A DNA stretch of 64,000 bases from assembly GCF_009650215.1 (NCBI RefSeq), contig NZ_CP045851.1:3651455-3715454 (forward strand), given 5' to 3'. The translations under genes were made by a program, and so were the position numbers. The notes beneath the pieces were generated by a model, which did not search any database, was not told the DNA's origin, and saw only the letters and a program-made list of their open reading frames with translations. Positions 40,865 through 50,181 of this stretch are shown here, piece by piece. Position 1 is the first letter of the stretch. Each line of letters starts with the position of its first letter. Source of the DNA: Actinomarinicola tropica. GTDB lineage: Bacteria > Actinomycetota > Acidimicrobiia > Acidimicrobiales > SKKL01.

Positions 40865-43138
40865 TCAGCCGTCGGGCTCGGCGGGAGCCGTCGTGCTCGA
40901 CGTCGACGGTGGCGGCGCCGTCGTCGAGGTCGTGGGGGGCGCCGTCGTCGACGTGGTCGGCGGCGGCTCCTCGGTGGTCGTCGTCGTGGACTCCGCCTCG
41001 GTGGTCGAGGTCGTCGACGAGGACGACGTCGGCGTCGGGCACAGCTCGATCGGCGTGTCGGGATCGGTCGTGTCCGTCGCATCGACCGGGCAGTCGAGGA
41101 TCGTCGTGGTGGACGACGCTGGCGGGATGTCGACGTCGGGGAAGTCGCACGGCGCCGCGCCCTCCAGGGCACGGGTCATGAAGTCGCTCCAGATCTCGGC
41201 TGGGAACGACCCGCCGGTCACCTGGATCCCCCGCACGTCGTCCATCAGCCGCGGGTTCCCCTCGGCGTCACCGGTCGGGTAGCCCATCCAGACCGCGGTG
41301 CTGATCTCGCAGCTGTACCCGACGAACCAGGCGTCGCGGTTGTTGGTCGTCGTCCCGGTCTTGCCGGCGACGGTGTGCCCGGGCACCGCCGCGGCCCGGC
41401 CGGTCCCGCTGGTGACGACCCCCTCGAGCGAGTGCGTCACCAGGTCGGCGACCTCCTCGTCGAGGACGCGCTCGGCGTCGCGGTCGGCCGAGTAGAGCAC
41501 GCGCCCGTCGGCGTCGGTGACCCGCACGACCATCACCGGGTCACGGTGCATGCCCCGGTCGCGGAACGACGAGTAGGACGAGGCCATGTCGAGCACGGAG
41601 ACCTCGCCGGCGCCGAGGACGACAGCGGGCACGTCGGGGATGTCGGCGGTGACGCCGAGCTGGTGGGCGATCTCGTTGACGCGGGCGGGGCCGAGGTCGA
41701 GCATCAGCTGGGCGAACACCGTGTTCGACGAGACCCGCATGGCGTCGAGGAGCGACCACTCGCCGGTGGGCGACCCGCCGCCGGTCACCCGCCAGTCGGC
41801 GCCGTCGTCGGCGCCGGGGAAGACCTTGACCCCGGGGGCGTCGTAGGTGTCGTTCATGCCGATGTCGTCGAGGAGGGCGCGGGCCAGGGCGAAGGGCTTG
41901 TAGGCGGAGCCGGGCCCGCGGCCCGTGCCGCCACCCTCGCGGCCGAGCGCCAGGTTGACCTGCGAGGCCTCGAAGTCGGTGCCGCCGACCATGGCGATGA
42001 CGTCGTTGTCCGCGTCGAGGGCGACGAGGGCCGCGGCCGGATCGTCGGGGTTGGCCGGGTCGAGCGTGCCGGTGACCGACTCGTACGCGGCGCGCTGGGC
42101 CTCGAGGTCGAGCGCCGTGTACACCCGCAGGCCGCCGCCGTACACCGTGGCCGCGCCGAACTCGTCGATCAGCCACTGGCGGACCTCGTCGACGTAGTAC
42201 TCGGTGCCGTACTCCGCGCCGACCACCTCGCCCAGGCCCTCGCGCTCGGGTCGCGGCAGCACGATCTCGACCATGGGGACCGAGTTGGCCTCGTCCATCT
42301 GGGCCTGGGTGATGTGCCCGTCGGCGACCATGCGGACGAGGGCGTTGTTGCGGCGACGGTCGGCCTCCTCCGGGTAGCGGGTGGGCTCGGCCGACTCGGG
42401 AGCACGGATGAGGCCCGCGAGGAACGCGGCCTCGCCGACCTGCAGCTCGGCGGCCGGCTTCCCGAAGTAGGCGCGCGACGCCGCCTCGACGCCGTAGGCG
42501 CCACGACCGAAGTAGATCGTGTTCAGGTAGCGCTCGAGGATCTCCTCCTTGCCGAGCTCGCGCTCGAGCTTCATCGCCAGCGCCGCCTCGCGGACCTTCC
42601 GCAGCAGGGTGCGGTCGTCGGTGAGGTACACGTTCTTCACGTACTGCTGGGTGATCGTCGAGCCGCCCTGGGCCAGGCGCTGGTGGCGGACGTCGGTCCA
42701 CAGCGCCCGCCCGATCGAGACCGGGTCGATGCCGCTGTGGGAGAAGAAGTTGCGGTCCTCCTGGGCGAGGATCGCATCGATGAGGACGTCGGGCACCTCC
42801 TCCAGCTCGAGGCTGATGCGGTTCTCCGAGCCGCTGAGCTGCGCGATCGAGTTGTCCGGACCGCACCCCTCGGCGACGTCGGCCGCGCAGACGTAGGAGG
42901 TCTGCACCAGCGGCTCGGCCGGCGGCAGGGGGACCTGGGCGACGACCCAGCCCGCCCCGGCGAGGCCGGCGACGAGGAGCAGCCCGAAGAGGTAGACGAT
43001 CCGGCGCATGCGCCACAGGACGCTGCGCCGGCCCGACGGGCGGTGGCGGCGGCGTGCGCTGGACGTGGGCCGATCGGACGACGCGCTCAGCGGTCGCCTC
43101 CGAGGAGGAAGGTCCGTGCCAGGTGGTTCCACCAGCAC
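40865..43138 (-). CDS. Class A penicillin-binding protein
   Basis: A bifunctional peptidoglycan polymerase of 757 residues. It has a basic cytoplasmic tail, a membrane helix (about 45-67) and a glycosyltransferase domain with EDRNFFSHSGID, GGSTITQQYVKN and ERYLNTIYFGRGAYG. The transpeptidase domain has SAYK, SSN and KTGTT. A Thr/Ser/Pro-rich tail of about 50 residues ends the protein. GTG 43138 overlaps the DUF5318 gene by 52 bases; ATG 43009 is a realistic alternative that starts just before the helix. The gene pair with DUF5318 is conserved in actinobacteria. Confidence 0.92.
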   Translation of the reverse strand: MLVEPPGTDLPPRRRPLSASSDRPTSSARRRHRPSGRRSVLWRMRRIVYLFGLLLVAGLAGAGWVVAQVPLPPAEPLVQTSYVCAADVAEGCGPDNSIAQLSGSENRISLELEEVPDVLIDAILAQEDRNFFSHSGIDPVSIGRALWTDVRHQRLAQGGSTITQQYVKNVYLTDDRTLLRKVREAALAMKLERELGKEEILERYLNTIYFGRGAYGVEAASRAYFGKPAAELQVGEAAFLAGLIRAPESAEPTRYPEEADRRRNNALVRMVADGHITQAQMDEANSVPMVEIVLPRPEREGLGEVVGAEYGTEYYVDEVRQWLIDEFGAATVYGGGLRVYTALDLEAQRAAYESVTGTLDPANPDDPAAALVALDADNDVIAMVGGTDFEASQVNLALGREGGGTGRGPGSAYKPFALARALLDDIGMNDTYDAPGVKVFPGADDGADWRVTGGGSPTGEWSLLDAMRVSSNTVFAQLMLDLGPARVNEIAHQLGVTADIPDVPAVVLGAGEVSVLDMASSYSSFRDRGMHRDPVMVVRVTDADGRVLYSADRDAERVLDEEVADLVTHSLEGVVTSGTGRAAAVPGHTVAGKTGTTTNNRDAWFVGYSCEISTAVWMGYPTGDAEGNPRLMDDVRGIQVTGGSFPAEIWSDFMTRALEGAAPCDFPDVDIPPASSTTTILDCPVDATDTTDPDTPIELCPTPTSSSSTTSTTEAESTTTTTEEPPPTTSTTAPPTTSTTAPPPSTSSTTAPAEPDG

Positions 43139-43491
43139 TCAGGGCAGACCTCGACCACGTAGCAGGCGTACTCCCCGCCCCTGCGGGCCTTGCGGGCGAA
43201 GCTGACGAGCTCCCGCCGCGACGTGATGCACCGCCCGTGCGCCGGGAGGCGCGGACCGAACACGTAGGACACGAGCACGACGTGGGCGTCGGCGCAGATC
43301 GGGCAGACCTGCCGGGTGGGCTCGGCCACCTGCGCGGCCGCACGGCGCAGCTCGGGGTGGGCGTCGCAGACCTCGTGCTGGGCGAGGCGCCCACGCCGGA
43401 ACTGATCGATCGTCGCCTGGCGCGCCAGGCGGTAGTCGATCGTGCCCTGCCCGGCACCGGCGCCGGGGATCGCGTGGGGCGAGAAGCTCAC
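43087..43491 (-). CDS. DUF5318-like small cysteine-rich protein
   Basis: A 134-residue soluble protein. Cysteine pairs in VCDAH, VCPICADAH and EVCPECWWN suggest a bound metal. This matches the actinobacterial DUF5318 proteins encoded directly before class A PBP genes. Function unknown. GTG 43491 lies six bases after TAGCCT (43498-43503), so the PBP operon probably starts with a leaderless mRNA. Confidence 0.72.
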   Translation of the reverse strand: MSFSPHAIPGAGAGQGTIDYRLARQATIDQFRRGRLAQHEVCDAHPELRRAAAQVAEPTRQVCPICADAHVVLVSYVFGPRLPAHGRCITSRRELVSFARKARRGGEYACYVVEVCPECWWNHLARTFLLGGDR

Positions 43492-43497
43492 GCAGCG

Positions 43498-43503
43498 AGG
43501 CTA
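43498..43503 (-). promoter_or_regulatory. Leaderless -10 for DUF5318-PBP operon
   Basis: TAGCCT on the minus strand, six bases before GTG 43491. Confidence 0.5.
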
Positions 43504-43555
43504 TCGACCGCGCGCCGTCCCCGGTCGGTCACGCCACCCGCGGCAGACTTGGACC

Positions 43556-44287
43556 ATGAGCACCGCACAGCCGGCTCCCGGACGGCCCGAGACGTTCCCG
43601 CACGGCGCCGACCTCCCGCTCGACCGCGTCGTCTACGGGCCCGACGTGGCCGACGAGTCCCAGCTCCGCCTGCTCGGGGACCTCCAGGGCAAGCGGGTCC
43701 TCCAGCTCGGCGCGGGCGAGGGGCACACGACGGTGGCGCTCCACCGCCACGGCGCCCGGGTCATCGTCGTCGAGCCGTCCGAGTCGCGCCTGGCGTCGGC
43801 CCGGCGACTCTTCGACCGAGAGGACCTGAAGGTCGAGGTGCTGCCCGTCGACCTCGCCGACCTGGCCGGCGTGCGGGCCGAGTCGATCGACCTGGCGCTC
43901 AGCGTCCACGCCCTCGCCGAGGTCGACGACCTGCCCCGCCTCTTCCGCCAGGTCCACCGGGTCCTGCGACCGGAGCACCCGTTCGTGTTCTCCCTCCCCC
44001 ACCCGGCCTTCGCCATGATCGAGCCGGGCTCGGACGAACCGCTGCGCGTGCGGCGCGCCTACTGGGACGAGTCGCCCCGCCGTTGGGCCGCAGGCGGCCA
44101 CGAGGGCGCCGACCGCAGCCACACCATCGGCCAGCTCTTCACCGGGCTCACCCGGTCGAACTTCCGGGTCGACACGCTGCACGAGCCCGAACCGCCGTCG
44201 CAGGGGGCCCGCAGCCCGCTGTGGTCCGATGCCATGCGCTGGGTGCCGTCGACCCTCGTCGTCCGAGCCCGGAAGCAGGGCCTCTGA
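43556..44287 (+). CDS. SAM-dependent methyltransferase
   Basis: A class I methyltransferase of 243 residues. VLQLGAGEGHTTVAL (SAM loop), VIVVEPSESRLASA (acidic ribose-binding end), DLALSVHALAEVDDLPRLFRQVHRVLRP and a C-terminal cap are visible. The substrate is unknown. ATG 43556 has CAGACT six bases upstream. The stop overlaps the next start by one base, forming a three-gene operon with a dehydrogenase and pgeF. Confidence 0.85.
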   Translation: MSTAQPAPGRPETFPHGADLPLDRVVYGPDVADESQLRLLGDLQGKRVLQLGAGEGHTTVALHRHGARVIVVEPSESRLASARRLFDREDLKVEVLPVDLADLAGVRAESIDLALSVHALAEVDDLPRLFRQVHRVLRPEHPFVFSLPHPAFAMIEPGSDEPLRVRRAYWDESPRRWAAGGHEGADRSHTIGQLFTGLTRSNFRVDTLHEPEPPSQGARSPLWSDAMRWVPSTLVVRARKQGL

Positions 44288-45327
44288 TGCGGGCCACGGT
44301 GTTCCACGGTCCGGGCGACGTGCGGCTCGAGACCGTCCCGGACCCCCGACTCGAGGACGACCGCAGCGTGCTCGTCGAGGTGCAGCACACCGCCATCTGC
44401 GGATCCGACCTGCACCTGTACTACGGCGTCCACGGCGCGCCCGGCATCCACCTGGGCCACGAGTTCGTCGGCACGGTCGTCGAGGCCGGCGCCGAGGTCC
44501 GCAGGATCGGCGTGGGGGACCAGGTGCTCGTGTCGGGGGTCATCGGCTGCGGCGGATGCGACGCCTGCCACGCGGGCGACCCGGTGCGGTGCACGGGCGG
44601 CGGCGTGCGGGTGTTCGGCAACGGGCTCGACCTCCCCGGCGGCCAGGCGGAGCTCGTCGCGGTGCCCGCCGCGGACAGCGCCTGCCGCGTCATCCCGGAC
44701 GGCGTCACGCCGGAGCAGGCGGTCATGCTCACCGACATCCTCCCCACCGGCTGGTACGGCGCCCGGCGCGCCGACATCACCGCCGGCGACACGGTCGCGG
44801 TCATCGGCCTCGGCCCGGTCGGCACCTTCGCCCTGCAGTCGGCGCTGCTCCTCGGGGCGGCGCGGGTCATCGCCGTCGACACCGTGCCCGAGCGGCTCGA
44901 CGCGGCGGAGCTCCTCGGTGCCGAGACCGTCGACGCCGGCGCCGGCACGGTCGCCCAGGTCCTCGAGGCCACCGGCGGCCGGGGGGTCGACGCCGTCATC
45001 GAGGCCGTCGGCGTCGACCAGACCATCACCGACGCCCTCTACTCCTGCCGCCCCGGCGGCACGGTCTCGGTCATCGGCGCCCACCTCGGCATGGAGTACC
45101 CCTTCCCCATGGGGCTGGCGTTCCTCCGCGACCTCACCTTCCGCATCGGCCTCTGCCCTGTGCCGTCCACGTGGTCCGAGCTCATCCCGCTCGTCGCCGC
45201 CGACCGGATCCGGCCCGACGACGTCATCACGCACCGCATGGGGCTGTCGGAGGTCACCGAGGCCTACCGGCTGTTCGATGCCCGGGAGGACGGTGTCCGC
45301 AAGATCCTCCTCGACCCCACCAGGTGA
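44287..45327 (+). CDS. Zinc-dependent medium-chain alcohol dehydrogenase
   Basis: A 346-residue MDR enzyme. Catalytic zinc ligands are CGSDLH and GHEFVG. The structural zinc site is CGGCDACHAGDPVRC. The NAD(P) site is VIGLGPVGTFALQ. It oxidises an unknown alcohol or polyol. Its ATG overlaps the methyltransferase stop and its stop overlaps the pgeF start, so the three are translationally coupled. Confidence 0.9.
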   Translation: MRATVFHGPGDVRLETVPDPRLEDDRSVLVEVQHTAICGSDLHLYYGVHGAPGIHLGHEFVGTVVEAGAEVRRIGVGDQVLVSGVIGCGGCDACHAGDPVRCTGGGVRVFGNGLDLPGGQAELVAVPAADSACRVIPDGVTPEQAVMLTDILPTGWYGARRADITAGDTVAVIGLGPVGTFALQSALLLGAARVIAVDTVPERLDAAELLGAETVDAGAGTVAQVLEATGGRGVDAVIEAVGVDQTITDALYSCRPGGTVSVIGAHLGMEYPFPMGLAFLRDLTFRIGLCPVPSTWSELIPLVAADRIRPDDVITHRMGLSEVTEAYRLFDAREDGVRKILLDPTR

Positions 45328-46136
45328 GCGACACCCACGTGCTGGCCACGGCGGGCGACCTCACGGTCCTCCGCTGGCCACTGCTCGACGACGCCGGCGT
45401 CGACGCCGTCGTCACCACGCGCCACGGCGGCGTGTCCGCGCCGCCCTACGACACGCTCAACCTCGGTCTGCACGTGGGGGACGACCCCGCGCGCGTGGTC
45501 GAGAACCGGCGACGCGCCGCGGCGGCGATCGGGCTCGACCTCGACCACCTCGTCGTCGGCCACCAGGCCCACGGCCGCACGGTCACCGTCGTCGGCACCG
45601 ACGAGCGGGGCCGCGGCACGACCCACGACGACGACGCGATCCAGGCGACCGACGCCCTCGTCACCACCGAGCCGGACGTCGGCCTGGTGGCGATGGTCGC
45701 CGACTGCGTGCCGCTCGTGCTCGTCGACCCCACCGCCCGGGTGCTCGCCACGGTGCACGCGGGCTGGCGGGGCACCGTGGCCGGCGTGACGACCGCCGCC
45801 GTCGAGGCCATGCGTCGGCTCGGCGCCCGTCCTTCGGAGATCCGCGGCGGCATCGGGCCGGCCATCGCCCCCGCCCGCTACCAGGTCGGCCCGGAGGTCG
45901 CCGAGGCGGCCCGGGCCGCCTTCGGGGGCGACGCGGACCGCCTCGTCGAACCGGACGGGAGCGGTCGGTGGACGTTCGACCTCTGGTCGGCCAACCGCCT
46001 GCAGCTCGACACCGCAGGGGTGCCGCAGGAGCAGGTGGCGGTGGCGGCGCTCGACACCGTCGACGGGCCGTTCTTCAGCGACCGCGCCGTCCGCCCGTGC
46101 GGACGGTTCGCGGCGCTGGCCCGCCTCAGGCGCTGA
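45324..46136 (+). CDS. pgeF: YfiH/PgeF-family multicopper-fold protein
   Basis: A 270-residue protein of the DUF152 family. E. coli YfiH/PgeF prevents misincorporated amino acids in peptidoglycan precursors, and other members are purine nucleoside phosphorylases or laccase-like. Metal/active-site residues appear in GHQAHGRTV, VADCVPLVLVD and VHAGWRGTV. GTG 45324 overlaps the dehydrogenase stop (GTGA). In many actinobacteria it sits in the ftsZ region, so its place in a metabolic operon is different here. Confidence 0.88.
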   Translation: MSDTHVLATAGDLTVLRWPLLDDAGVDAVVTTRHGGVSAPPYDTLNLGLHVGDDPARVVENRRRAAAAIGLDLDHLVVGHQAHGRTVTVVGTDERGRGTTHDDDAIQATDALVTTEPDVGLVAMVADCVPLVLVDPTARVLATVHAGWRGTVAGVTTAAVEAMRRLGARPSEIRGGIGPAIAPARYQVGPEVAEAARAAFGGDADRLVEPDGSGRWTFDLWSANRLQLDTAGVPQEQVAVAALDTVDGPFFSDRAVRPCGRFAALARLRR

Positions 46137-46142
46137 GGACGC

Positions 46143-46859
46143 TCACCCGGCGAGGGTGAAGGTCTCGGCGACCTCGGTCCAGGCGTCGAGGTCGACCAGG
46201 TCCTCGCTGCTGGTGAAGGTGATGACGCCGGAGAGCGTCTCGCCGAGCACGTAGAACTGCAGGCCCTTCAGGAGGGTGCCGTCGGGCTGCGGGTAGTCGT
46301 ACTCGACCCGCAGGGCCTCCTGGCCGCCGAGCTCGATGGCCTCGGTGGTGGTGACCTCGGCGCCCATCGACGACGAGAGGGCCGGGGCGACCTGCTGCTC
46401 GAGGGTCTCGATGGTGTCGGCCGGGCTGGCGGGGTTGACGATGACGTTGAGGTTCGTCGCGAAGCCGCTCGCCACGGACTCGGTGTCGACCGCCATGAGG
46501 TCGAGCTGCGCCAGCATCTGCTCGAGCTGGGCCTCGCTGCCGATGATCTCCTGCATCTGGGCACCGAACTCGGGGTCGTCGATGAGGTCGCTCGCCTCCT
46601 GCCAGGTGGGCGGCAGGGCGATCGTGAACTCGGACTGCTCGACGGTGGTCCACCCGTCCGGGGCCTCGGTGTCGGAGGCCTCGGTGGTCGTCGTGGTCTC
46701 CTCCTCGTCGGCCTCTGTCGTGGTCGTCGTCTCCTCGGTCTCCTCGACCGAGGTCGTGGTGAGGTCGGACAGGCCGCCCTCCTCGCCTCCGTCGTCGTCG
46801 CCGCACGCCGCAGCGCCGGCCACGAGGAGCAGGGCCACGGGGATCGCTCGCCAGTTCAC
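46143..46859 (-). CDS. Lipoprotein with Thr/Glu linker
   Basis: A 238-residue lipoprotein. It has a signal peptide with lipobox AGAAC, a linker of TTTT/EE clusters (about 35-65) and a compact C-terminal domain (WTTVEQSEFTIALPPTWQEAS to FTSSEDLVDLDAWTEVAETF) resembling PsbP/DUF1795-type domains. The function is unknown. GTG 46859 is preferred because it leads directly into the signal peptide and follows GGAAGG. It converges on pgeF with six bases between stops. Confidence 0.68.
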   Translation of the reverse strand: MNWRAIPVALLLVAGAAACGDDDGGEEGGLSDLTTTSVEETEETTTTTEADEEETTTTTEASDTEAPDGWTTVEQSEFTIALPPTWQEASDLIDDPEFGAQMQEIIGSEAQLEQMLAQLDLMAVDTESVASGFATNLNVIVNPASPADTIETLEQQVAPALSSSMGAEVTTTEAIELGGQEALRVEYDYPQPDGTLLKGLQFYVLGETLSGVITFTSSEDLVDLDAWTEVAETFTLAG

Positions 46860-46910
46860 GTGTGCACAACCTTCCGAGTGGGGGTGTCGGGAAGCGGTCA
46901 CACTACGTGG

Positions 46911-48284
46911 TCAGGTACGAGACTCCCACCACGCCACGAGGCGACGCGCCGCCTCCTCCTCCCCGACCGGGCCCTCCTCCAACCGCAGCTCCATGAGGAA
47001 CTCCATGGCCCGCCCGACGTCGGGCCCCGGCGACAGGTCGAGCAGCTCCATCACCTGGCGACCGTCGAGGTCGGGTCGCAGCGCGGCCAGCTCCTCCTGC
47101 TCCCGGAGCTCCTCGATCCGCACCTCGAGCTCGTCCATGCGGCGGGCGAGGGTCTCGGCCTTGCGGCGGTTGCGCGTCGTGCAGTCGCAGCGGGTCAGCT
47201 CGATGAGCTCGGAGAGGTACGGCCCGGCGTCGCGCACGAACCGCCGCACCGCGCTGTCGCTCCAGCCCATCTTGTAGGTGTGGAACCGCAGGTGGAGGTC
47301 GACCAGGGTCGACACGGCCTCGATGTCGTCGTTCGAGTAGCGCAGCTCCTTCATCCGCTTGCGGGCCATGCGCGCGCCGACGACCTCGTGGTGGTGGAAC
47401 GACACGCCGTTCGGCCCGATCACACGGGTGCGGGGCTTGCCGATGTCGTGGAGCAGCGCCGCGAGGCGGACGATCCGCTCGGGCCGGGTCTTGGCGGTGA
47501 CCGCGATCGAGTGGGCGAGCACGTCCTTGTGCCGGTGGATCGGGTCCTGCTCCAGGCGCATCGCGGGCAGCTCGGGCAGGAACCGGTCGATCAGGCCGGT
47601 GTCGACGAGGAACCACAGCCCCGCCGACGGGTCCTCGACGACGAGCAGCTTGTCGAGCTCGTCGCGGATGCGCTCCGGCGACACGATGTCGAGCCGCTCG
47701 CGCATCTCGACGACCGCCTCGACCAGCCCGTCCTCCGGCGTCAGGCCGTAGCCGGCGACGAACCGGGCGGCCCGCATCATCCGCAACGGATCGTCGGAGA
47801 AGGACGCGTGCGGTCCCGTCGGCGTCCGGAGCACGCCGGCCGCCAGGTCGGCCGCGCCACCGAACGGGTCGATGAGCTCGGGCTCGGGCAGGGCGAGGGC
47901 CATGGCGTTGACCGTGAAGTCCCGACGCGACAGGTCGGCCTCGACGTCGGTCGAGAACTGCACGGTCGGCTTGCGGGTCTCGGGCGTGTACGCCTCGGCC
48001 CGGTGCGTCGTGATCTCGAACGTCCGGTCGCCGACCTTCGCGCCGATCGTCCCGAAGCGGGCGCCCTGGTCCCACACCGCGTCGACGTGCCCCTTGAGGA
48101 TCCGGAGCGTCTCCTCGGGGCGCGCGTCGGTCGTGAGGTCGATGTCGGGGTCCCGCAGCTCGCGACCGAGCAGCAGGTCCCGCACGATCCCGCCCACCAG
48201 GTAGAGCTGCCGGCCGGCGTCGCGGAAGCGGTCGCCGAACGGCGACACCTCGTCGAGGATCGGCTGCAACCGCTCGGGAACCAC
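46911..48284 (-). CDS. pcnA: CCA tRNA nucleotidyltransferase / poly(A) polymerase family
   Basis: Adds or repairs the tRNA 3' CCA end. The 457-residue protein has the class II nucleotidyltransferase motif (YLVGGIVRDLLLG, DPDIDLTTDA), the RRDFTVNAMA box, SDDPLRMMRAARF and an HD domain (AALLHDIGKPRT). This is the actinobacterial CCA enzyme that lies near the origin, as in mycobacteria. GTG 48284 has TAGGTT eight bases upstream. Confidence 0.92.
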   Translation of the reverse strand: MVPERLQPILDEVSPFGDRFRDAGRQLYLVGGIVRDLLLGRELRDPDIDLTTDARPEETLRILKGHVDAVWDQGARFGTIGAKVGDRTFEITTHRAEAYTPETRKPTVQFSTDVEADLSRRDFTVNAMALALPEPELIDPFGGAADLAAGVLRTPTGPHASFSDDPLRMMRAARFVAGYGLTPEDGLVEAVVEMRERLDIVSPERIRDELDKLLVVEDPSAGLWFLVDTGLIDRFLPELPAMRLEQDPIHRHKDVLAHSIAVTAKTRPERIVRLAALLHDIGKPRTRVIGPNGVSFHHHEVVGARMARKRMKELRYSNDDIEAVSTLVDLHLRFHTYKMGWSDSAVRRFVRDAGPYLSELIELTRCDCTTRNRRKAETLARRMDELEVRIEELREQEELAALRPDLDGRQVMELLDLSPGPDVGRAMEFLMELRLEEGPVGEEEAARRLVAWWESRT

Positions 48285-48330
48285 GGCGCGACAACCTACC
48301 GGCCGCGCCGGGGGCCGCCGCCCGGGCCGG

Positions 48331-49332
48331 TCAGGCCAGGTGCAGCATGGCGACGTCGTCGACGACGTCGCGTCCGGGCCCACCGGCCGTGGGGGCCTCG
48401 GGGTGGAGGTCGAGCCCCGCGAGCGCACCGATGCACGCGGTGGTCGAGCGGCTGAGGGCGTCGAGGTCGTAGCCGCCCTCGAGGAACGCCAGGCGCCGGC
48501 CGGCCGGCGCGAAGGCGAGCAGGTCGCGCGTGAGGTCGGCGAAGTCGCCCGACGTGAGCCCCATCGAGGTCAGCGGGTCGTCGCGGTGGGCGTCGAACCC
48601 CGCCGAGATGAGCAGCCACGTCGGGTCGAAGCGGGCGAGGACGGGCGCGAGGACCACCTCGACCCCGGCCCGGAGCACGTCGCCCGTCACACCGGCGGGC
48701 AGCGGGAAGTTCACCGTCGTGCCCCGGCCGGCGCCCGAACCGATCTCGAGGAGGCCGCCGGTGCCCGGGTACAGCGGGTACTCGTGGAACGAGACGTAGA
48801 GGACGCGCGGGTCGTCCTCGAACGCGGCCTGGGTGCCGTTGCCGTGGTGGGCGTCGTAGTCGACGATCACGACCCGCTCGCCCCGCTCGGCCAGCGCCGC
48901 CGCGGCGATGGCCACGTTGGAGAGCAGGCAGAAGCCCATCGCCCGGTCGGGGGTGGCGTGGTGGCCTGGCGGTCGCACGGCGCAGAACGCGGCGTCGCCC
49001 TCGCCCCGCTCGAGGCGCTCGATGGCGTCGAGGCCGGCGCCCGCGGCGAGCAGCGCCGCGTCCCACGACGCCTGGACAGCGACCGTGTCGCCGTCGATGT
49101 CGCCGCCGCCCGTCGCGCAGAAGCGCTCGAGGGCGTCGAGGTAGCCCGCGGGGTGCACGCGCTCCACCTCGGCGCGCGTGGCCGGGCGTGCCTCCACGCG
49201 CCGCACGTCCTCGTCGAGCCCCGCCGCCGCCACCCCGGCGAGCACCGCCTCGAGCCGTGCCGGCCGCTCCGGGTGCCACGCGCCGGTCTCGTGGTCGAGG
49301 TAGCGCGGGTGGGTCGTGAGGAGGATGGTCAC
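48331..49332 (-). CDS. Histone deacetylase/AcuC-family protein
   Basis: A class II HDAC-like amidohydrolase of 333 residues. The zinc-site and catalytic motifs are AVRPPGHHATPDRAMGFCLLSNVAIAA, VIVDYDAHHGNGTQ (Asp-x-His) and SAGFDAHRDDPL; each is intact. Bacterial members deacetylate proteins or small acetylated amines such as polyamines. GTG 49332 has TAGCGT eight bases upstream. It is divergent from a GNAT acetyltransferase gene (141-base gap). Confidence 0.88.
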   Translation of the reverse strand: MTILLTTHPRYLDHETGAWHPERPARLEAVLAGVAAAGLDEDVRRVEARPATRAEVERVHPAGYLDALERFCATGGGDIDGDTVAVQASWDAALLAAGAGLDAIERLERGEGDAAFCAVRPPGHHATPDRAMGFCLLSNVAIAAAALAERGERVVIVDYDAHHGNGTQAAFEDDPRVLYVSFHEYPLYPGTGGLLEIGSGAGRGTTVNFPLPAGVTGDVLRAGVEVVLAPVLARFDPTWLLISAGFDAHRDDPLTSMGLTSGDFADLTRDLLAFAPAGRRLAFLEGGYDLDALSRSTTACIGALAGLDLHPEAPTAGGPGRDVVDDVAMLHLA

Positions 49333-49473
49333 CGGGGCCCACGCTACAGAGGCCTGCCTCCGCGGACCCGTGCGTGGAGGGACGCCCCGACGCGGGGTGG
49401 GTGCGGCTCTATCCTCGCGGCGCGCCACGGAGCCCTACCCGGGCCCCGCCGACGGCGTCCGACGAGGACCGAC

Positions 49474-50181
49474 ATGCGGCAGTACGAACATCTCCAGTGC
49501 GGGCCGGACCGCCTGCGGGTCGGCCGGTGGCGGGCCGACCCGTCCGTCGCGGAGCTCACCTCGCTCGTCGGCACCCGCCCGCCCGAGCGCCACAGCGTCG
49601 AGAAGGGCCTCGAGCTCATCGCCTCCCGTGGCTTCCGCCGGGTCGTCACCAACGCCCTCTCCCCCGCCGAGCAGGTCGGGTACATCCGCGCCGGCTTCCA
49701 GGTGCACGAGCGGCTGCACCTGCTCGCCCACGACCTCCGCGACATCCCGCCGGCACCCACCGGCGCCGTGCTCCGGCGTGGGCACCGGTGGGACCACCCC
49801 GCTCTGCTCGCCGTCGACGCCGCGGCGTTCGACCCCTTCTGGCGCCTCGACGCCGCTGGCCTGCGCGACGCCATCGCCGCCACCCCCTCGAGTCGCCTGC
49901 GCGTGGCGCGCGTCGACGGTGTCGCCGGGTACGCCGTCACCGGACGTGCCGGTGGCCGCGGCTACCTCCAGCGCCTGGCGGTGCACCCCGAGCGCCACCG
50001 GCACGGCATCGGCACCGCGCTCGTCGTCGACGCGCTGCGGTGGCTGCGCCGCCACGGCGGGACGATGGCGCTCGTCAACACCCAGGAGGTCAACGGCCCG
50101 GCGCTCCACCTCTACCGGTCCCTCGGCTTCACCGACCGCCCCGACGGCCTCGCGGTGCTCAGCTTCGAGTTCGGTTCGTGA
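49474..50181 (+). CDS. GNAT acetyltransferase
   Basis: A 235-residue N-acetyltransferase. The C-terminal GNAT domain (about 95-235) has the acetyl-CoA loop in LAVHPERHRHGIGTALVVDALRWL and the closing GPALHLYRSLGFTDRPDGLAVL. The first 90 residues also resemble a degenerate half-GNAT (VVTNALSPAEQVGYIRAGFQVHERLHLL). The substrate is unknown. In mycobacteria this place, before the DUF6049-type gene, is held by mutT4. The stop overlaps the next start. Confidence 0.82.
   Translation: MRQYEHLQCGPDRLRVGRWRADPSVAELTSLVGTRPPERHSVEKGLELIASRGFRRVVTNALSPAEQVGYIRAGFQVHERLHLLAHDLRDIPPAPTGAVLRRGHRWDHPALLAVDAAAFDPFWRLDAAGLRDAIAATPSSRLRVARVDGVAGYAVTGRAGGRGYLQRLAVHPERHRHGIGTALVVDALRWLRRHGGTMALVNTQEVNGPALHLYRSLGFTDRPDGLAVLSFEFGS

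Noticed and set aside
40865..41130. Repetitive DNA encoding TTTSTT at the end of the PBP gene
   Set aside because: It is the in-frame Thr/Ser/Pro tail of the protein, typical of secreted proteins in this group, not an independent repeat element.
39893..43162. 1089-codon plus-strand ORF across panB, the hydrolase and the PBP
   Set aside because: Mirror of real minus-strand genes with intact catalytic motifs; composition is typical of a shadow frame.
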